From: Alphaproteobacteria bacterium
GTDB lineage: Bacteria > Pseudomonadota > Alphaproteobacteria > Sphingomonadales > Sphingomonadaceae
DNA: 64,000 nt
Direction of reading: 5' to 3'
Assembly: GCA_005883305.1 (NCBI GenBank)
Contig: VBAC01000002.1
Span: 1-64,000 of the forward strand
Shown: piece after piece, positions 43,801 through 55,525 of the stretch
Layout of the letters: each line of letters opens with the position of its first letter
Numbering within the stretch: the stretch's first letter is position 1
The notes under the pieces: generated by a model
What the model saw: only the letters and a program-made list of their open reading frames with translations
What the model was told of the DNA's origin: nothing
Databases searched by the model: none
Made by a program: the position numbers and the translations under genes

Positions 43801-43840
43801 CGCCCTTCGACTGCCTTGCAGGCGCTCAGGATAAACTCGG
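43801..43840. repeat. REP-like repeat, CCTTCGAC...GCTCAGG type
   Basis: CGCCCTTCGACTGCCTTGCA then GGCGCTCAGGATAAACTCGG. The inner TGCCT/AGGCG part is only partly paired. It belongs to the family clustered between 41.9 and 47.5 kb. Confidence 0.65.
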
Positions 43841-44174
43841 CCTGCGGCCAAGGCGCAAAGGCGCGAAGAGCTTGAAGGCGCGAAGGCGCGAAGGCGCGAA
43901 GAGCTTGAAGCCGGATCGGCCGGCGTCCACATGGATGACCCCTGGGAGCGACAGTCAGGAAGTAGGCCCGCTTGCCGACCGTATGCCGCGAAAGCGGAGT
44001 ACCCGGTTTGTCGCGAGGCGGCGGGCTGAAAACTCCTTTTGGGACCCGCGCCGCCGGCGAGGCGCCGAGAACCACCTCCTGCATCGCCTTTCTGGTGCGG
44101 CGGGCGGCGCGCTGAGGATCAGGATCGAGGACGAGGATCCGGAGGCGGCGCGTTTGATTTGGGATTTGGCAAAC

Positions 44175-44187
44175 TGTCACCGTGACA
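44175..44187. promoter_or_regulatory. Candidate operator palindrome upstream of HipA-like operon
   Basis: TGTCACCGTGACA, 6-bp perfect arms around a central base, 100 bp before the HipA-like start and inside AT-rich flanks. A repressor site is plausible, but no repressor gene is linked. Confidence 0.4.
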
Positions 44188-44287
44188 AAACTGGGTGTCG
44201 CGTCCCCGGAGCTGTCGGACTTCTGTTGCAGGGAGAGTAGCGCTCATAACTTCTTTGCGAAGGCCGCGAGTCTGCTAAGGCCGCATC

Positions 44288-45310
44288 ATGGATCTCGTGG
44301 ACATCAAGGGATGGACAACAGACGAGCTGTTTTCGCCCTATCCTGAGGGTTCACGCGACAAATATGCGCTCATCGCACCGGAGACTGGCTGTCCTCCGGA
44401 GATCATTCCCGGTCATCGCTATCTGATGAAATTTTCCAATCAGCGATATCCAGTGCAGTTTTGGTCTGAACTGATCGCAACGAGGGTCGGCCAACACATC
44501 GGCGTTCCGACTCCTCCAGCATTCATTGCGGTCGATGCAGATTCTGAACAACCGGGCTCGCTTATCGAATGGTTCTATGGTCCACGGCTGGAGGCGCAGC
44601 AAGGGCAGAAGAAACGGCCGGGTTTTAGCTTTGCGGGGGCTTTTCGCGGAATTTTTGGGCCATCGGAAGAGGAGGAGGTCCCAAAGACGCACAGCCTTTA
44701 CGTTCCGGGCAGCAACTACATGACTCGCGTCATCCCGGAATACGATCTGAAAGCTGGTACACAGCATAACATGTCCACCGTGGGGACTTGGATACAAGTT
44801 CTAGGGAAGCTTAGCGGTCAAGATTTCTGGCCCTACTGGGCAAAGATGATACTTTTTGATGCGCTGATCGGAAATACGGATCGCCATCAAGATAATTGGG
44901 GGGTTCTTTGGCGATCGGACGATGAGGGCAACCCTGTCCCGCGATTTGCACCCGCCTTCGACAATGGAACCTCATTGGCACATGAAATCATGGAAAAAAA
45001 CTTATCGAAATTCTCTGATCCAGATCAAATTGATAGGTACGTCCAGAAGGGGCGACATCATATGAAGTGGCATAGCAACGATACACGCCAAATGCTTCAC
45101 TTTGAGCTGGTGCAGAAGATGATAACGTTAAGATCGAGACTGGCCGATCACATTCGTAGCTCGCTTGAACTAGATTTTGACCCGCTTTTTGATGAGATCA
45201 TGCGATTATCAGGCGTCAATGCACCGGTGGCACTCCGAGAGGAGCGAGCGGACGTAATTTGCAAGATGATTTCAAGGCGAGTGCAGATTTTCAGAGAGAT
45301 AATTGTCTGA
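44288..45310 (+). CDS. HipA-like protein kinase
   Basis: A 340-residue protein with the HipA kinase signature. The nucleotide-binding Lys is probably Lys48 (HRYLMKFSNQ), the catalytic loop is ALIGNTDRHQDNWGV (Asp198, His200, Asp202, Asn203) and the metal-binding motif is FAPAFDNGTSL (Asp225). It lacks the usual HipA N-terminal subdomain, and there is no HipB antitoxin upstream. Base composition is clearly AT-richer than the neighbours, with many A/T-ending codons, suggesting transfer. Its stop overlaps the start of the HIRAN gene (TGATG). It probably phosphorylates a protein target; which one is unknown. Confidence 0.82.
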   Translation: MDLVDIKGWTTDELFSPYPEGSRDKYALIAPETGCPPEIIPGHRYLMKFSNQRYPVQFWSELIATRVGQHIGVPTPPAFIAVDADSEQPGSLIEWFYGPRLEAQQGQKKRPGFSFAGAFRGIFGPSEEEEVPKTHSLYVPGSNYMTRVIPEYDLKAGTQHNMSTVGTWIQVLGKLSGQDFWPYWAKMILFDALIGNTDRHQDNWGVLWRSDDEGNPVPRFAPAFDNGTSLAHEIMEKNLSKFSDPDQIDRYVQKGRHHMKWHSNDTRQMLHFELVQKMITLRSRLADHIRSSLELDFDPLFDEIMRLSGVNAPVALREERADVICKMISRRVQIFREIIV

Positions 45311-46041
45311 TGTTTCGAATTGAAAACATAATTGAGCCTAGTCGCTTACGGCTGATTTGGCAGTCAGGAAGCGAGGCTGACCGAACGAAGTATCATGTCG
45401 CCGACCTGGTCCGAGCCGGATTCTCGTACGCACTCTATTACAGGACCATGAGTCCGGATTTTGTTGACGCCTTACGAGCGGGATTCCGCGGCCACCCGGC
45501 ATTCGACGTTCGGACAGCTGTTCACCATCACAATGTCCTCGAAATTTTTATGAAGAGGCTACCACCGAGGAATCGATCTGATTTCTGGCTTTTTCTAGAA
45601 AAGAACGGGCTTACAGGAAATGCGGCGATTTCAGACTTCTCTCTGCTTGGTTATTCAGGTGCACGTCTACCAGGCGACGGTTTTTGCTTGGAAATAGATT
45701 TCGCTTTGGAGCGTCCGCCGTTCCAATATTTCTGTGAGATTTCTGGCTTCAGGTACTACCAGGGAATGCAAATGGACATGGAAGGTCTCCGTGCCCAGTC
45801 AGTTTTTCTGTTGCCTGAACCGTCAAATCCGAAGGACCCAAATGCGATCCAAATTTTTGTTGAGGGAGTGAAGATCGGTTACATTCCTCGATCGCAAGCG
45901 CCGCTTTTCAACACGTGGCTCAAGAATGCTTCCGTACACGCGTGGGTCAGCCGAATTGAGGGCGCCCCGGCGAAGCCGTTGGTCTTTCTATTCGTAAGGA
46001 TTGCATCGACTCAGATGCATTTCCCGGCGCTAACGAGTTAA
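45310..46041 (+). CDS. HIRAN-domain protein
   Basis: A 243-residue protein. Residues about 1-135 are an unrecognised domain (FRIENIIEPSRLRLIW; HHHNVLEIFMKRLPP). Residues about 140-230 form a HIRAN domain: FCEISGFRYYQGM, SVFLLPEPSNPKDPNAIQIF and VKIGYIPRSQAPLFNTWL. HIRAN domains are known in Rad5/HLTF helicases, where they bind 3' DNA ends, and as stand-alone prokaryotic proteins of uncertain role. It is translationally coupled to the HipA-like kinase and shares its AT-rich composition, so the two are one transferred unit. Confidence 0.82.
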   Translation: MFRIENIIEPSRLRLIWQSGSEADRTKYHVADLVRAGFSYALYYRTMSPDFVDALRAGFRGHPAFDVRTAVHHHNVLEIFMKRLPPRNRSDFWLFLEKNGLTGNAAISDFSLLGYSGARLPGDGFCLEIDFALERPPFQYFCEISGFRYYQGMQMDMEGLRAQSVFLLPEPSNPKDPNAIQIFVEGVKIGYIPRSQAPLFNTWLKNASVHAWVSRIEGAPAKPLVFLFVRIASTQMHFPALTS

Positions 46042-46074
46042 AAATGCTCCCCTGACGACGAACGGTCTCTCGCC

Positions 46075-46262
46075 CTACTCCGCCGCCTCGCGCTCCCGCT
46101 TTGAGGCTCGCGCCTTGGCCTTGGCGAAATTCATCGCCGGCCCTGACTTCACCCGCTCTGACTTGGCGAGCGTCTCCTTGAGATACTGCCCGGTGTAATT
46201 GCGCGGCTCCTTCGCCACGTCCCCCGGCGTCCCCTCGGCGTCCCTCGGCGTCCCCTTCGACG
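46075..46262 (-). pseudogene. Stranded UvrA C-terminal tail
   Basis: The minus strand reads [20 protein letters not shown] and continues TLAKSERVKSG to KREREAAE and a stop at 46075. The first part matches the end of the intact UvrA gene ([20 protein letters not shown]) but the last 25 residues differ. It has no start codon and no upstream ATPase domain, so it is a fragment. It lies in the same orientation as uvrA, 1.2 kb beyond the present uvrA stop. Confidence 0.85.
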
Positions 46263-46320
46263 ACGCTCAGGGCAGGCTTCAACCCCGGCCTGCGCCGCGG
46301 CAGGCAGGCTCTGGATGGTC
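46261..46320. repeat. REP-like repeat at edge of the UvrA tail fragment
   Basis: CGACGCTCAGGGCAGGCTTC is followed by CCCCGGCCTGCGCCGCGGCA and GGCAGGCTCTGGATGG. It is the CTCAGG-type family and abuts the truncated uvrA tail exactly where homology to uvrA ends. Confidence 0.65.
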
Positions 46321-46337
46321 GGAAGTAACAATTTCGC

Positions 46338-46592
46338 TCACAGTCCCGCCGCCTTCCTCAGCGCCTCGTTGAGCCGCGATTGCCAGCCCGGGCCGCCGGC
46401 GCGGAAATGGTCGATTACGGCCTGGTCGAGGCGGAGCGAGACGAGGCGCTTGGCGGAGCCGGGCGGGCGGCCGCGGCGGATGATCTTGTCGCCGAGGCGG
46501 ATTTCGGCGCGCTCGAACCAATCGTCGTCCATCTCCGGCGCGTCATCCGGATCCACCCATTTCCTTTCCGTATCGCCCTTGCTCTTTTCCAT
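46338..46592 (-). CDS. brnA: BrnA-family antitoxin (orphan)
   Basis: An 84-residue protein ending in a ribbon-helix-helix domain of the BrnA/CopG type (KRLVSLRLDQAVIDHFRAGGPGWQSRLNEALRK), preceded by an acidic segment (WVDPDDAPEMDDDWFERAE) typical of BrnA. BrnA normally follows the BrnT toxin gene; the 46593-46701 interval upstream holds no toxin, so this looks like an orphan. It probably binds DNA as a dimer. Confidence 0.82.
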   Translation of the reverse strand: MEKSKGDTERKWVDPDDAPEMDDDWFERAEIRLGDKIIRRGRPPGSAKRLVSLRLDQAVIDHFRAGGPGWQSRLNEALRKAAGL

Positions 46593-46633
46593 TCGCCTTC
46601 CTCATGGAAATGATGTGCGGTCGTCGCCGCGCG

Positions 46634-46676
46634 CGCGGACCCTGCGGCCCTTCGACGCGGGCTTCGTCAGGCTCAG
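46634..46676. repeat. 43-bp direct repeat, left copy
   Basis: It begins CGCGGACCCTGCGGCCCTTC and ends CAGGCTCAG. It is identical at 42 of 43 positions to 47424-47466, in the same orientation. The pair brackets the nucleotidyltransferase and small-protein genes. Confidence 0.85.
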
Positions 46677-46701
46677 GATGGTCGGCAGAACAAGGGCACT
46701 C

Positions 46702-46884
46702 TTACCACTTCCCGCCCGCATCCTCGATCGCCTTCAACAGCGCGCGCTTGCTCGCCGTTCGGCGCTTGCCGCTGTTGCGGGGGAGTTCGGTGATTCCGGT
46801 CTCGGCGCGGCGGCGGTCGATGTCCGCGACGAACTCCGCCAGCGGGACGGCCTTGGGCTTAGCCCTGGAGGTCTGAGACGCCAT
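46702..46884 (-). CDS. Small basic partner of the nucleotidyltransferase
   Basis: A 60-residue basic protein from ATG 46884 ([20 protein letters not shown], then TASKRALLKAIEDAGGKW). Its start lies 26 nt inside the end of the nucleotidyltransferase gene, so the two are coexpressed. No known domain is visible. Its size and coupling suggest a toxin/antitoxin-like partner, but this is inference. Confidence 0.6.
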   Translation of the reverse strand: MASQTSRAKPKAVPLAEFVADIDRRRAETGITELPRNSGKRRTASKRALLKAIEDAGGKW

Positions 46885-47403
46885 AGTCGCCTGCGCTTTC
46901 ATGCCTGATCCGTGCTTCCATATAGCCGAGATCGGCTTCGGCATGAAGGATGAAGAGGCGGCGGGCCTGTTCGAGCATGTCCGGCGCGGTGCCGGACGCG
47001 TATTGGCCCATTCGGTCGGCGATCATGTCCTCGACCGAGATCACCGCCGCCTCGCCGTCTTCGCCGAGGTCGATCAGGCGGACCCGATCGCGCTCGGCCA
47101 TGCCGTCCAGCAGCGAGCCTGAGACCACCTCGAAGCCGAGCTTCAGATCGCGGTGAATCCAGCCGCGCGTCGCCGCGCCCGGGCCCGACGGCTTGATGAA
47201 GCCGAGGCGGCGCAGCTCCTCCTCGAACTCCTCCTGCCGGCCGGTGACGATGTCGAAATCACCGGTGGCGATGGCGCTGTTCGAATAGATTTCCACCGCC
47301 GCGCCGCCGACCAGCACCGGGGCGAGAAAGCCCCGCGCCTTCATCGCCTCGCTCGCCCGGCCGAACAGGCGCAACGCCTCTTCGAATTCCGGGCGATAGG
47401 CGC

Positions 47404-47407
<4 letters not shown>
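46859..47407 (-). CDS. MNT-type nucleotidyltransferase
   Basis: A 182-residue protein with the minimal nucleotidyltransferase motif: [21 protein letters not shown] followed by DFDIV, giving Gly34-Gly35 and the metal ligands Asp50 and Asp52. A third acidic position is likely in the [13 protein letters not shown] strand. This resembles AbiEii/DUF6036-type nucleotidyltransferases, many of which act as toxins or regulators. Its ATG overlaps the uvrA stop by 4 nt (ATGA) and a small basic protein overlaps its own end. Confidence 0.75.
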
Positions 47408-50571
<3,164 letters not shown>

Positions 50572-50732
50572 CGGATAGCCGTTCCAGATTTGTTCTTGTC
50601 GTTAAAGAGGGACGCGCGACACGTCAACGCGGCTCGGCCGATGTGGTGGCATGGCGCGGCCGAGGCAAGGGGTGACCGGGCGCGGCGGATCGGTTAGGCT
50701 TTTTGCGGTTCGGGGAAATAAAGGGAGCGATC

Positions 50733-51359
50733 ATGCGGGCTTGGCATCTCCTGGCGGGCGCCGCGGTGCTCGCCGCTCCCGCCTCGGCGGCGCAGTACGA
50801 GGCGCTGACCAATCCGCCCGATCCGGCCGCGCAGCGCGACGAGATGATCGCGCTTTACGACGAGATCTGCCTGAGGGCATTCCCCGACGACGCCGCGGCG
50901 ACGCGCGCCGCGGCCCGGCACAATCCGCGGCCATTGTCAGCCGAGGAGGTGCACCGTTTCCTCCACGACGACCCCGGATTCGGCTGGGCGATCAGCGGGC
51001 GGACTGGGCGCTTCGACGTGACGATCGAGCAATCGCCGCCTTATCACACCTGCGCAATACGGACGATGACCGCCGCCGGCTTCGCCGACCTCGGCCCCTA
51101 CCAAAGGCTGGCGCAGGAATACGAGCGGGACAGGAACTTCCAGCGCATCACCCCGATGGACCGGGACATTCCCGGCAACATTCACGTCATCGGCGGCGGC
51201 GAACGGCTGGACGCCCCGGACGGCGTCAGCAGCGAATCCCTGCTGGTCGCGATCACCCGCGCTTCGGACGCCCTGCGCGCCCGCGGCAGCACGGCGATCG
51301 AGGTCCGCTTCGCGCACCAGTACGTCGCTCAGCAGAGACCGGCGCCTCCCGCCAAATGA
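50733..51359 (+). CDS. Exported hypothetical protein
   Basis: A 208-residue protein with a Sec signal peptide (MRAWHLLAGAAVLAAPASAA) and a good AAAGGGAG box before ATG 50733. The mature part has no recognised domain; conserved-looking pieces are EICLRAFPDDAAATRAAARH, GFGWAISGRTGRFDVTIEQS and CAIRTMTAAGF. It is divergent from uvrA and convergent with glpX. Confidence 0.7.
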   Translation: MRAWHLLAGAAVLAAPASAAQYEALTNPPDPAAQRDEMIALYDEICLRAFPDDAAATRAAARHNPRPLSAEEVHRFLHDDPGFGWAISGRTGRFDVTIEQSPPYHTCAIRTMTAAGFADLGPYQRLAQEYERDRNFQRITPMDRDIPGNIHVIGGGERLDAPDGVSSESLLVAITRASDALRARGSTAIEVRFAHQYVAQQRPAPPAK

Positions 51360-51366
51360 TGCGCCC

Positions 51367-52365
51367 CTAGCGCCCGCCGGGCTCGTGGTCCGGGCGGTGC
51401 TCGCCCCTCACCCAGCGCACGGTGCCGGTCGAGGCGCGCATCACCACGCTCTCTGTCGTCACCTTGTCCTTCCGCCGCTGGACGCCTTCGAGAAGGCTGC
51501 CGTTGGTGACTCCGGTGGCGGCGAAGATGACGTCGCCCTTGGCGAGGTCGTTGAGGTGGTAGATCCGGTTGAGATCCTCGACGCCCCATTTGGCCGCCCG
51601 GCCGCGCTCGTCGTCGTTGCGGAACAGCAGCCGGCCCTGGAACTGGCCGCCGACGCAGCGCAGGGCGGCGGCGGCGAGCACGCCCTCGGGCGCGCCGCCC
51701 GAGCCCATGTAGAGGTCGATGCCGGTGTCGGGATCGGTGACGGCGATAACCCCGGCGACGTCGCCGTCCGGGATCAGCTGGATTCCGCAGCCGAGCGCGC
51801 GAAGCTCGGCGATCAATTTCTCGTGGCGCGGGCGATCGAGCACGCAGATGATGAGCTCGGCCGGTTCGACGCCCTTGGCGGCGGCCACCGCGCGGACATT
51901 CTCGGTCGGGCTCTTCGCGAGGTCGATCACGCCGTCCGGATAGCCCGGCCCAACGGCGATCTTGTCCATGTAGACGTCGGGCGCGTTCAGGAGGCAGCCC
52001 TGCTCGGCGATGGCCAGGACGGCCAGGGCGTTGGCGCCGGCCTTGGCGGTGATCGTCGTTCCCTCGAGCGGATCGAGCGCGATGTCGATGCGTGGGCCCG
52101 AGCCCTGGGCCGCCCCCACCTTCTCGCCGATGAACAGCATCGGCGCCTCGTCGCGCTCGCCCTCGCCGATCACCACGGTGCCGTCGAATTCGAGCTGGTT
52201 CAGAGCGTCGCGCATCGCCTCGACGGCGGCGGCGTCGGCGGCTTTCTCGTCGCCGCGCCCGATCAGCTTCGACGCGGCGACCGCCGCCGCCTCGGTGACC
52301 CGGACCATTTCGAGCACCAGCACGCGATCGAGAACCTGGCTTGCATTGACCATATTGCGTGTCAT
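51367..52365 (-). CDS. glpX: Class II fructose-1,6-bisphosphatase
   Basis: A 332-residue GlpX enzyme that hydrolyses fructose-1,6-bisphosphate in gluconeogenesis. The family blocks are NASQVLDRVLVLEMVRVTEA, GTVVIGEGERDEAPMLFIGE, ALDPLEGTTITAKAGANALA (the metal and phosphate site) and YMGSGGAPEGVLAAAALRC. ATG 52365 or ATG 52353 could be the start. It is monocistronic in this window and divergent from the gene at 52413. Confidence 0.95.
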   Translation of the reverse strand: MTRNMVNASQVLDRVLVLEMVRVTEAAAVAASKLIGRGDEKAADAAAVEAMRDALNQLEFDGTVVIGEGERDEAPMLFIGEKVGAAQGSGPRIDIALDPLEGTTITAKAGANALAVLAIAEQGCLLNAPDVYMDKIAVGPGYPDGVIDLAKSPTENVRAVAAAKGVEPAELIICVLDRPRHEKLIAELRALGCGIQLIPDGDVAGVIAVTDPDTGIDLYMGSGGAPEGVLAAAALRCVGGQFQGRLLFRNDDERGRAAKWGVEDLNRIYHLNDLAKGDVIFAATGVTNGSLLEGVQRRKDKVTTESVVMRASTGTVRWVRGEHRPDHEPGGR

Positions 52366-52412
52366 CCTCTCGGGCCCAACGGGGGCGTTCGATGGGCGGA
52401 TAGAGAAGCGCC

Positions 52413-52814
52413 ATGACAAAGTCGAGAACGGCCCTGCCCGCTTTTGCAGCCTTGCTCGCGGGATGGTCAGCGCCCTCGTTCGCCGAGCCGCCGGCAGCGA
52501 CCGCCGAGGAGGTACTGAGCGCCTATCAGGCTGAGGTCGACGCGGTGATGCGCAGCGCCGACAGCGCCAGGCGCTGCCCGCGCAACCCGGGCGGCGAGGA
52601 CATCGTCGTCTGCGCCCGAAGCGACAATTCCAACATGCGCGTCCCCTACGAGCCCGAGCCCGGAGCGCGGGTCCGGCTGGTCGCCGGCGAGGCGCCGTCG
52701 TCGCGCGACGCCCTCGGCGCCGCCGGGTGCTGCGGCGGCGGCGGGGGCCTGGACGTCATCGCCATCGGCCGGACGCTTGGGCGGGGCCTGGACCGGCTGC
52801 TTCACCCCTATTGA
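52413..52814 (+). CDS. Exported hypothetical protein
   Basis: A 133-residue protein with a signal peptide (MTKSRTALPAFAALLAGWSAPSFA), a helix (EEVLSAYQAEVDAVMRSAD), the motif CPRNPGGEDIVVCARSD containing two Cys that may pair, and a Gly/Cys-rich tail (AAGCCGGGGGLDVIAIGR). The CPRNPxGEDIVVC pattern recurs in short sphingomonad periplasmic proteins, but no function is known to me. Confidence 0.68.
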   Translation: MTKSRTALPAFAALLAGWSAPSFAEPPAATAEEVLSAYQAEVDAVMRSADSARRCPRNPGGEDIVVCARSDNSNMRVPYEPEPGARVRLVAGEAPSSRDALGAAGCCGGGGGLDVIAIGRTLGRGLDRLLHPY

Positions 52815-52880
52815 GGCCGGCCCCGGCTATCGAGATTTCCACCGATGCCCCTCTGTGCGAAAGGAGCCTTCCCCCTTTTC

Positions 52881-52964
52881 GTCACCCCCGCGAAAGCGGG
52901 GGTCCACCTTCCTTCATTTCATAAGTGATTGAAGAAGATGGATTCCCGCTTTCGCGGGAATGAC
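52881..52964. repeat. REP-like palindrome, CCCGCGAAAGCGGG type
   Basis: Arms GTCACCCCCGCGAAAGCGGG and CCCGCTTTCGCGGGAATGAC with a short AT-richer centre. Same family as 11741 and 22470. Confidence 0.88.
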
Positions 52965-52990
52965 GACCGAGATTGACTGTTGCTACAGCC

Positions 52991-53371
52991 CTACCGCGCG
53001 TAGAGCTGGACGTGGGCGCTGGCGCCGGCGAGCGTCGCGGGATCGTAGGCGATCTCGACGCGCTCGATCCGGCGGCGCGAGCCGATCGTGCTCATCCGGC
53101 TGCAGCCGCCGTCGGCGACGCGCTCGCGCACGCGAAGGGTCTGCTGAGTGCCGCCCTCGAAATGAATGGTCGCGTCGTTGAGCCTGATCAGGTGGCCGTC
53201 GACGCAGAACATGATCTCGCGGTAGCGCGGGTCGAGGGTGGGCGTCATGCTCGCCGTGCCCGCGCCCGCCTCGGCGGTCGAGGAGCCGACCTGCGCCCAG
53301 CCGGACTGGGCGATCGCCGGCGCCGAGGCCGCCGCCAGGACCGCGATCGCGGCCGCCCTCCACTCGATCAT
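52991..53371 (-). CDS. Exported hypothetical protein
   Basis: A 126-residue protein with a signal peptide (MIEWRAAAIAVLAAASAPAIAQ). The mature part is beta-rich with two Cys (REIMFCVDGHLIRLND; VADGGCSRMSTIGSRRRIER) and ends in a charged strand (ASAHVQLYAR). No family recognised. It is divergent from phaC. Confidence 0.65.
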   Translation of the reverse strand: MIEWRAAAIAVLAAASAPAIAQSGWAQVGSSTAEAGAGTASMTPTLDPRYREIMFCVDGHLIRLNDATIHFEGGTQQTLRVRERVADGGCSRMSTIGSRRRIERVEIAYDPATLAGASAHVQLYAR

Positions 53372-53506
53372 CTCGCTTCTCCCGCCAAGGCACTCACCGG
53401 CAAGGAGCTAACATGGCTTTTCGAAGGTGCGCAATGGGGCGCGAGAGCGTCGCCCTTCCACGCGGGCCAAGCGTTCTCTAAAGGGACAGCCGCAAGCGAG
53501 GACAGC

Positions 53507-55303
53507 ATGGCCGACCAGACGAGCGACGAAGCCCCCGCCGCCCCCTTCCCGACCCCCAGCCTGGAGGACATCCAGCACTGGACCTGGGTGATGGGCCGCG
53601 CCCAGCAGCTGATGATGGAGCATCTCGCCGGGCAGATGGGCGAAGCGGCGAAGGCGGCGCCGGATCCCGAGAAGATCGCCGCGTCCTGGCCGGGCATGGG
53701 CGCGTGGAGCGCGTTCGGCGATCCTGGCAAGATCATGCAGATGCAGGCGGACCTGTGGAGCGAGGGGCTTTCGATCTGGCAGCGCGCTCTGGGCGGGCCG
53801 CACGAGAAGAGCGCGCTCGAGGAGAAAGCCGACAAGGACCACCGCTTCGCCGCCCCCGAATGGCGCGACAACCCGCTCTACGACACGATCCGCCAGACCT
53901 ATTTGCTGATCTCCGACCGGCTGCTGGGCTCGGTCGACGCGATCGAGGGGGTCGACGACGACACCCGCGACAAGCTGCGCTTTTCGACCCGCGCCTTCGT
54001 CGACGCGATGAGCCCGAGCAACTTCGCTCTGACCAACCCGCAGGTGATCGAGCGGGCGATGGAGACCCGGGGCGAGAGCCTGCTCAAGGGGCTCGAACAT
54101 ATGCTCAGCGATTTGGGCAAGGGCCAGCTCAGCCATGTCGACGCGGGCGCGTTCGAGGTCGGGCGGAACATCGCTGCGACTCCGGGCAAGGTCGTGCTCC
54201 AGACGAAGATGTTCCAGCTGATCCAGTACGCGCCGACCACCGAGAAGGTGCTTGCCGTCCCGCTGGTCATCTTCCCCCCCTGGATCAACCGCTTCTACAT
54301 CCTCGATTTGAACCCCAAGAAGAGCTTCATCCGCTGGGCGGTCGAGCAGGGGCTGACGGTGTTCGTCGTCTCGTGGAAGTCGGCCGACGAGAGCCTGAAG
54401 GACGTGACGGTCGACGATTACGTGCTTGCGGAGCTCGAGGCGATCGACGCCGTTCGCGAGACCCTGGGCGTCGAGGCGGTGCACGCGATCGGCTATTGCG
54501 TGGCGGGGACGATGCTCGCCGCGGCGCTGGCGCTGCTCGCGGCGCGGGGCGAGGCGGACAAGGTCGCCAGCGCCACCTTCTTCACCGCCCAGGTCGATTT
54601 CACGGAAGCGGGCGACCTCAAATTGTTCACCGGCGACGAGCAGATGGAGCTGATGCGCCAGCTCGCCGCCGACAAGGGCTATCTCGACGGGCGCTACATG
54701 GCGGCGACCTTCAACCTGTTGAGGGGCCGCGACCTGATCTGGAACTACGTCACCTCGAATTACCTGCTCGGCGAGGATTATCCGCAGTTCGATTTGCTCT
54801 TCTGGAACGGCGACACGACCAATTTGCCGGCCAAGTGGCACCAGGCCTATCTGACGCAATTCTACCGCGAGAACCGGCTCGTCCAGCCCGGCGGGATCAC
54901 CATCGACGGCACGGCGATCGACCTGAGGAAGGTGGAGACTCCGACCTACGTCCAGACCGGCCGCGAGGACCATATCGCGCCGCCGCAGAGCGTGTGGAAG
55001 ATCACCCATCACTTCTCCGGGCCGCTGCGCTTCGTGCTTGCGGGCTCGGGCCACATCGCCGGCGTGGTCAACCCGCCCGAGGCGCAGAAATACCAATATT
55101 GGACCAACGAGAAGAAGGCCGACAGCCTCGCCGACTTCATCGCCGGCGCGACCGAGACCAAGGGCAGCTGGTGGCCCGATTGGATCGGGTGGATCCGCGA
55201 GCAATCGGGGGAGGAAGTCCCGGCGACCGGCGCGCGCGTTCCGGGCAAGGGCAAGCTCAAGGCGATCGAGGACGCGCCGGGGAGCTATGTGAAGGCGCGG
55301 TAG
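53507..55303 (+). CDS. phaC: Class I poly(R)-hydroxyalkanoate synthase
   Basis: PhaC polymerises (R)-hydroxyacyl-CoA into storage granules. From ATG 53507 it has 598 residues, the normal class I length. The lipase-like box is AIGYCVAGTML with nucleophile Cys331; the catalytic Asp lies in TGREDHIAPPQSVW and the His in GSGHIAGVVNPP. The N-terminal region (WTWVMGRAQQLMMEHLAGQM) is the typical PhaC head. The phasin gene follows 222 bp downstream, separated by a REP palindrome. Confidence 0.96.
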   Translation: MADQTSDEAPAAPFPTPSLEDIQHWTWVMGRAQQLMMEHLAGQMGEAAKAAPDPEKIAASWPGMGAWSAFGDPGKIMQMQADLWSEGLSIWQRALGGPHEKSALEEKADKDHRFAAPEWRDNPLYDTIRQTYLLISDRLLGSVDAIEGVDDDTRDKLRFSTRAFVDAMSPSNFALTNPQVIERAMETRGESLLKGLEHMLSDLGKGQLSHVDAGAFEVGRNIAATPGKVVLQTKMFQLIQYAPTTEKVLAVPLVIFPPWINRFYILDLNPKKSFIRWAVEQGLTVFVVSWKSADESLKDVTVDDYVLAELEAIDAVRETLGVEAVHAIGYCVAGTMLAAALALLAARGEADKVASATFFTAQVDFTEAGDLKLFTGDEQMELMRQLAADKGYLDGRYMAATFNLLRGRDLIWNYVTSNYLLGEDYPQFDLLFWNGDTTNLPAKWHQAYLTQFYRENRLVQPGGITIDGTAIDLRKVETPTYVQTGREDHIAPPQSVWKITHHFSGPLRFVLAGSGHIAGVVNPPEAQKYQYWTNEKKADSLADFIAGATETKGSWWPDWIGWIREQSGEEVPATGARVPGKGKLKAIEDAPGSYVKAR

Positions 55304-55337
55304 AGTCATCCTGCCCCCCCGGTCGAAAAACCACGTC

Positions 55338-55419
55338 GTCATTGCGAGCGTAGCGAAGCAATCCAGCGCGGCCAATGAGGCCCGCTGGATTGCCGCGTCG
55401 CTACGCTCCTCGCAACGAC
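55338..55419. repeat. REP-like palindrome, ATTGCGAGCGTAGCGAAG type
   Basis: GTCATTGCGAGCGTAGCGAA on the left pairs with CGTCGCTACGCTCCTCGCAA on the right, with an inner CCAGCG/CGCTGG pair. The second copy is at 56815; the two flank the phasin-clpS segment. Confidence 0.88.
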
Positions 55420-55525
55420 GGCTCACCTAAACGCCTTCTCCGATGCAATGTTGCACCGCACAAAAAGTGCTTGAAATCCATTTCCGCAACCCCTATTTGC
55501 TGCACCGCACCATTAGGAGTTTACC

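Larger units (their letters stand above)
43688..44287. other. 600-bp gene-poor interval with short repeats
   Basis: I see no convincing gene. It holds a REP-like copy at 43801-43840, a short tandem array of AAGGCGCGAAG units at about 43845-43910, a GC-rich stretch, and from about 44150 the shift to AT-rich sequence that continues through the HipA-like operon. The promoter of that operon must lie at its right end. Confidence 0.6.

Noticed and set aside
43845-43910. Short tandem AAGGCGCGAAG units as a possible CRISPR array
   Set aside because: The units are 11-12 bp without unique spacers of regular length, and there are no cas genes in the window.
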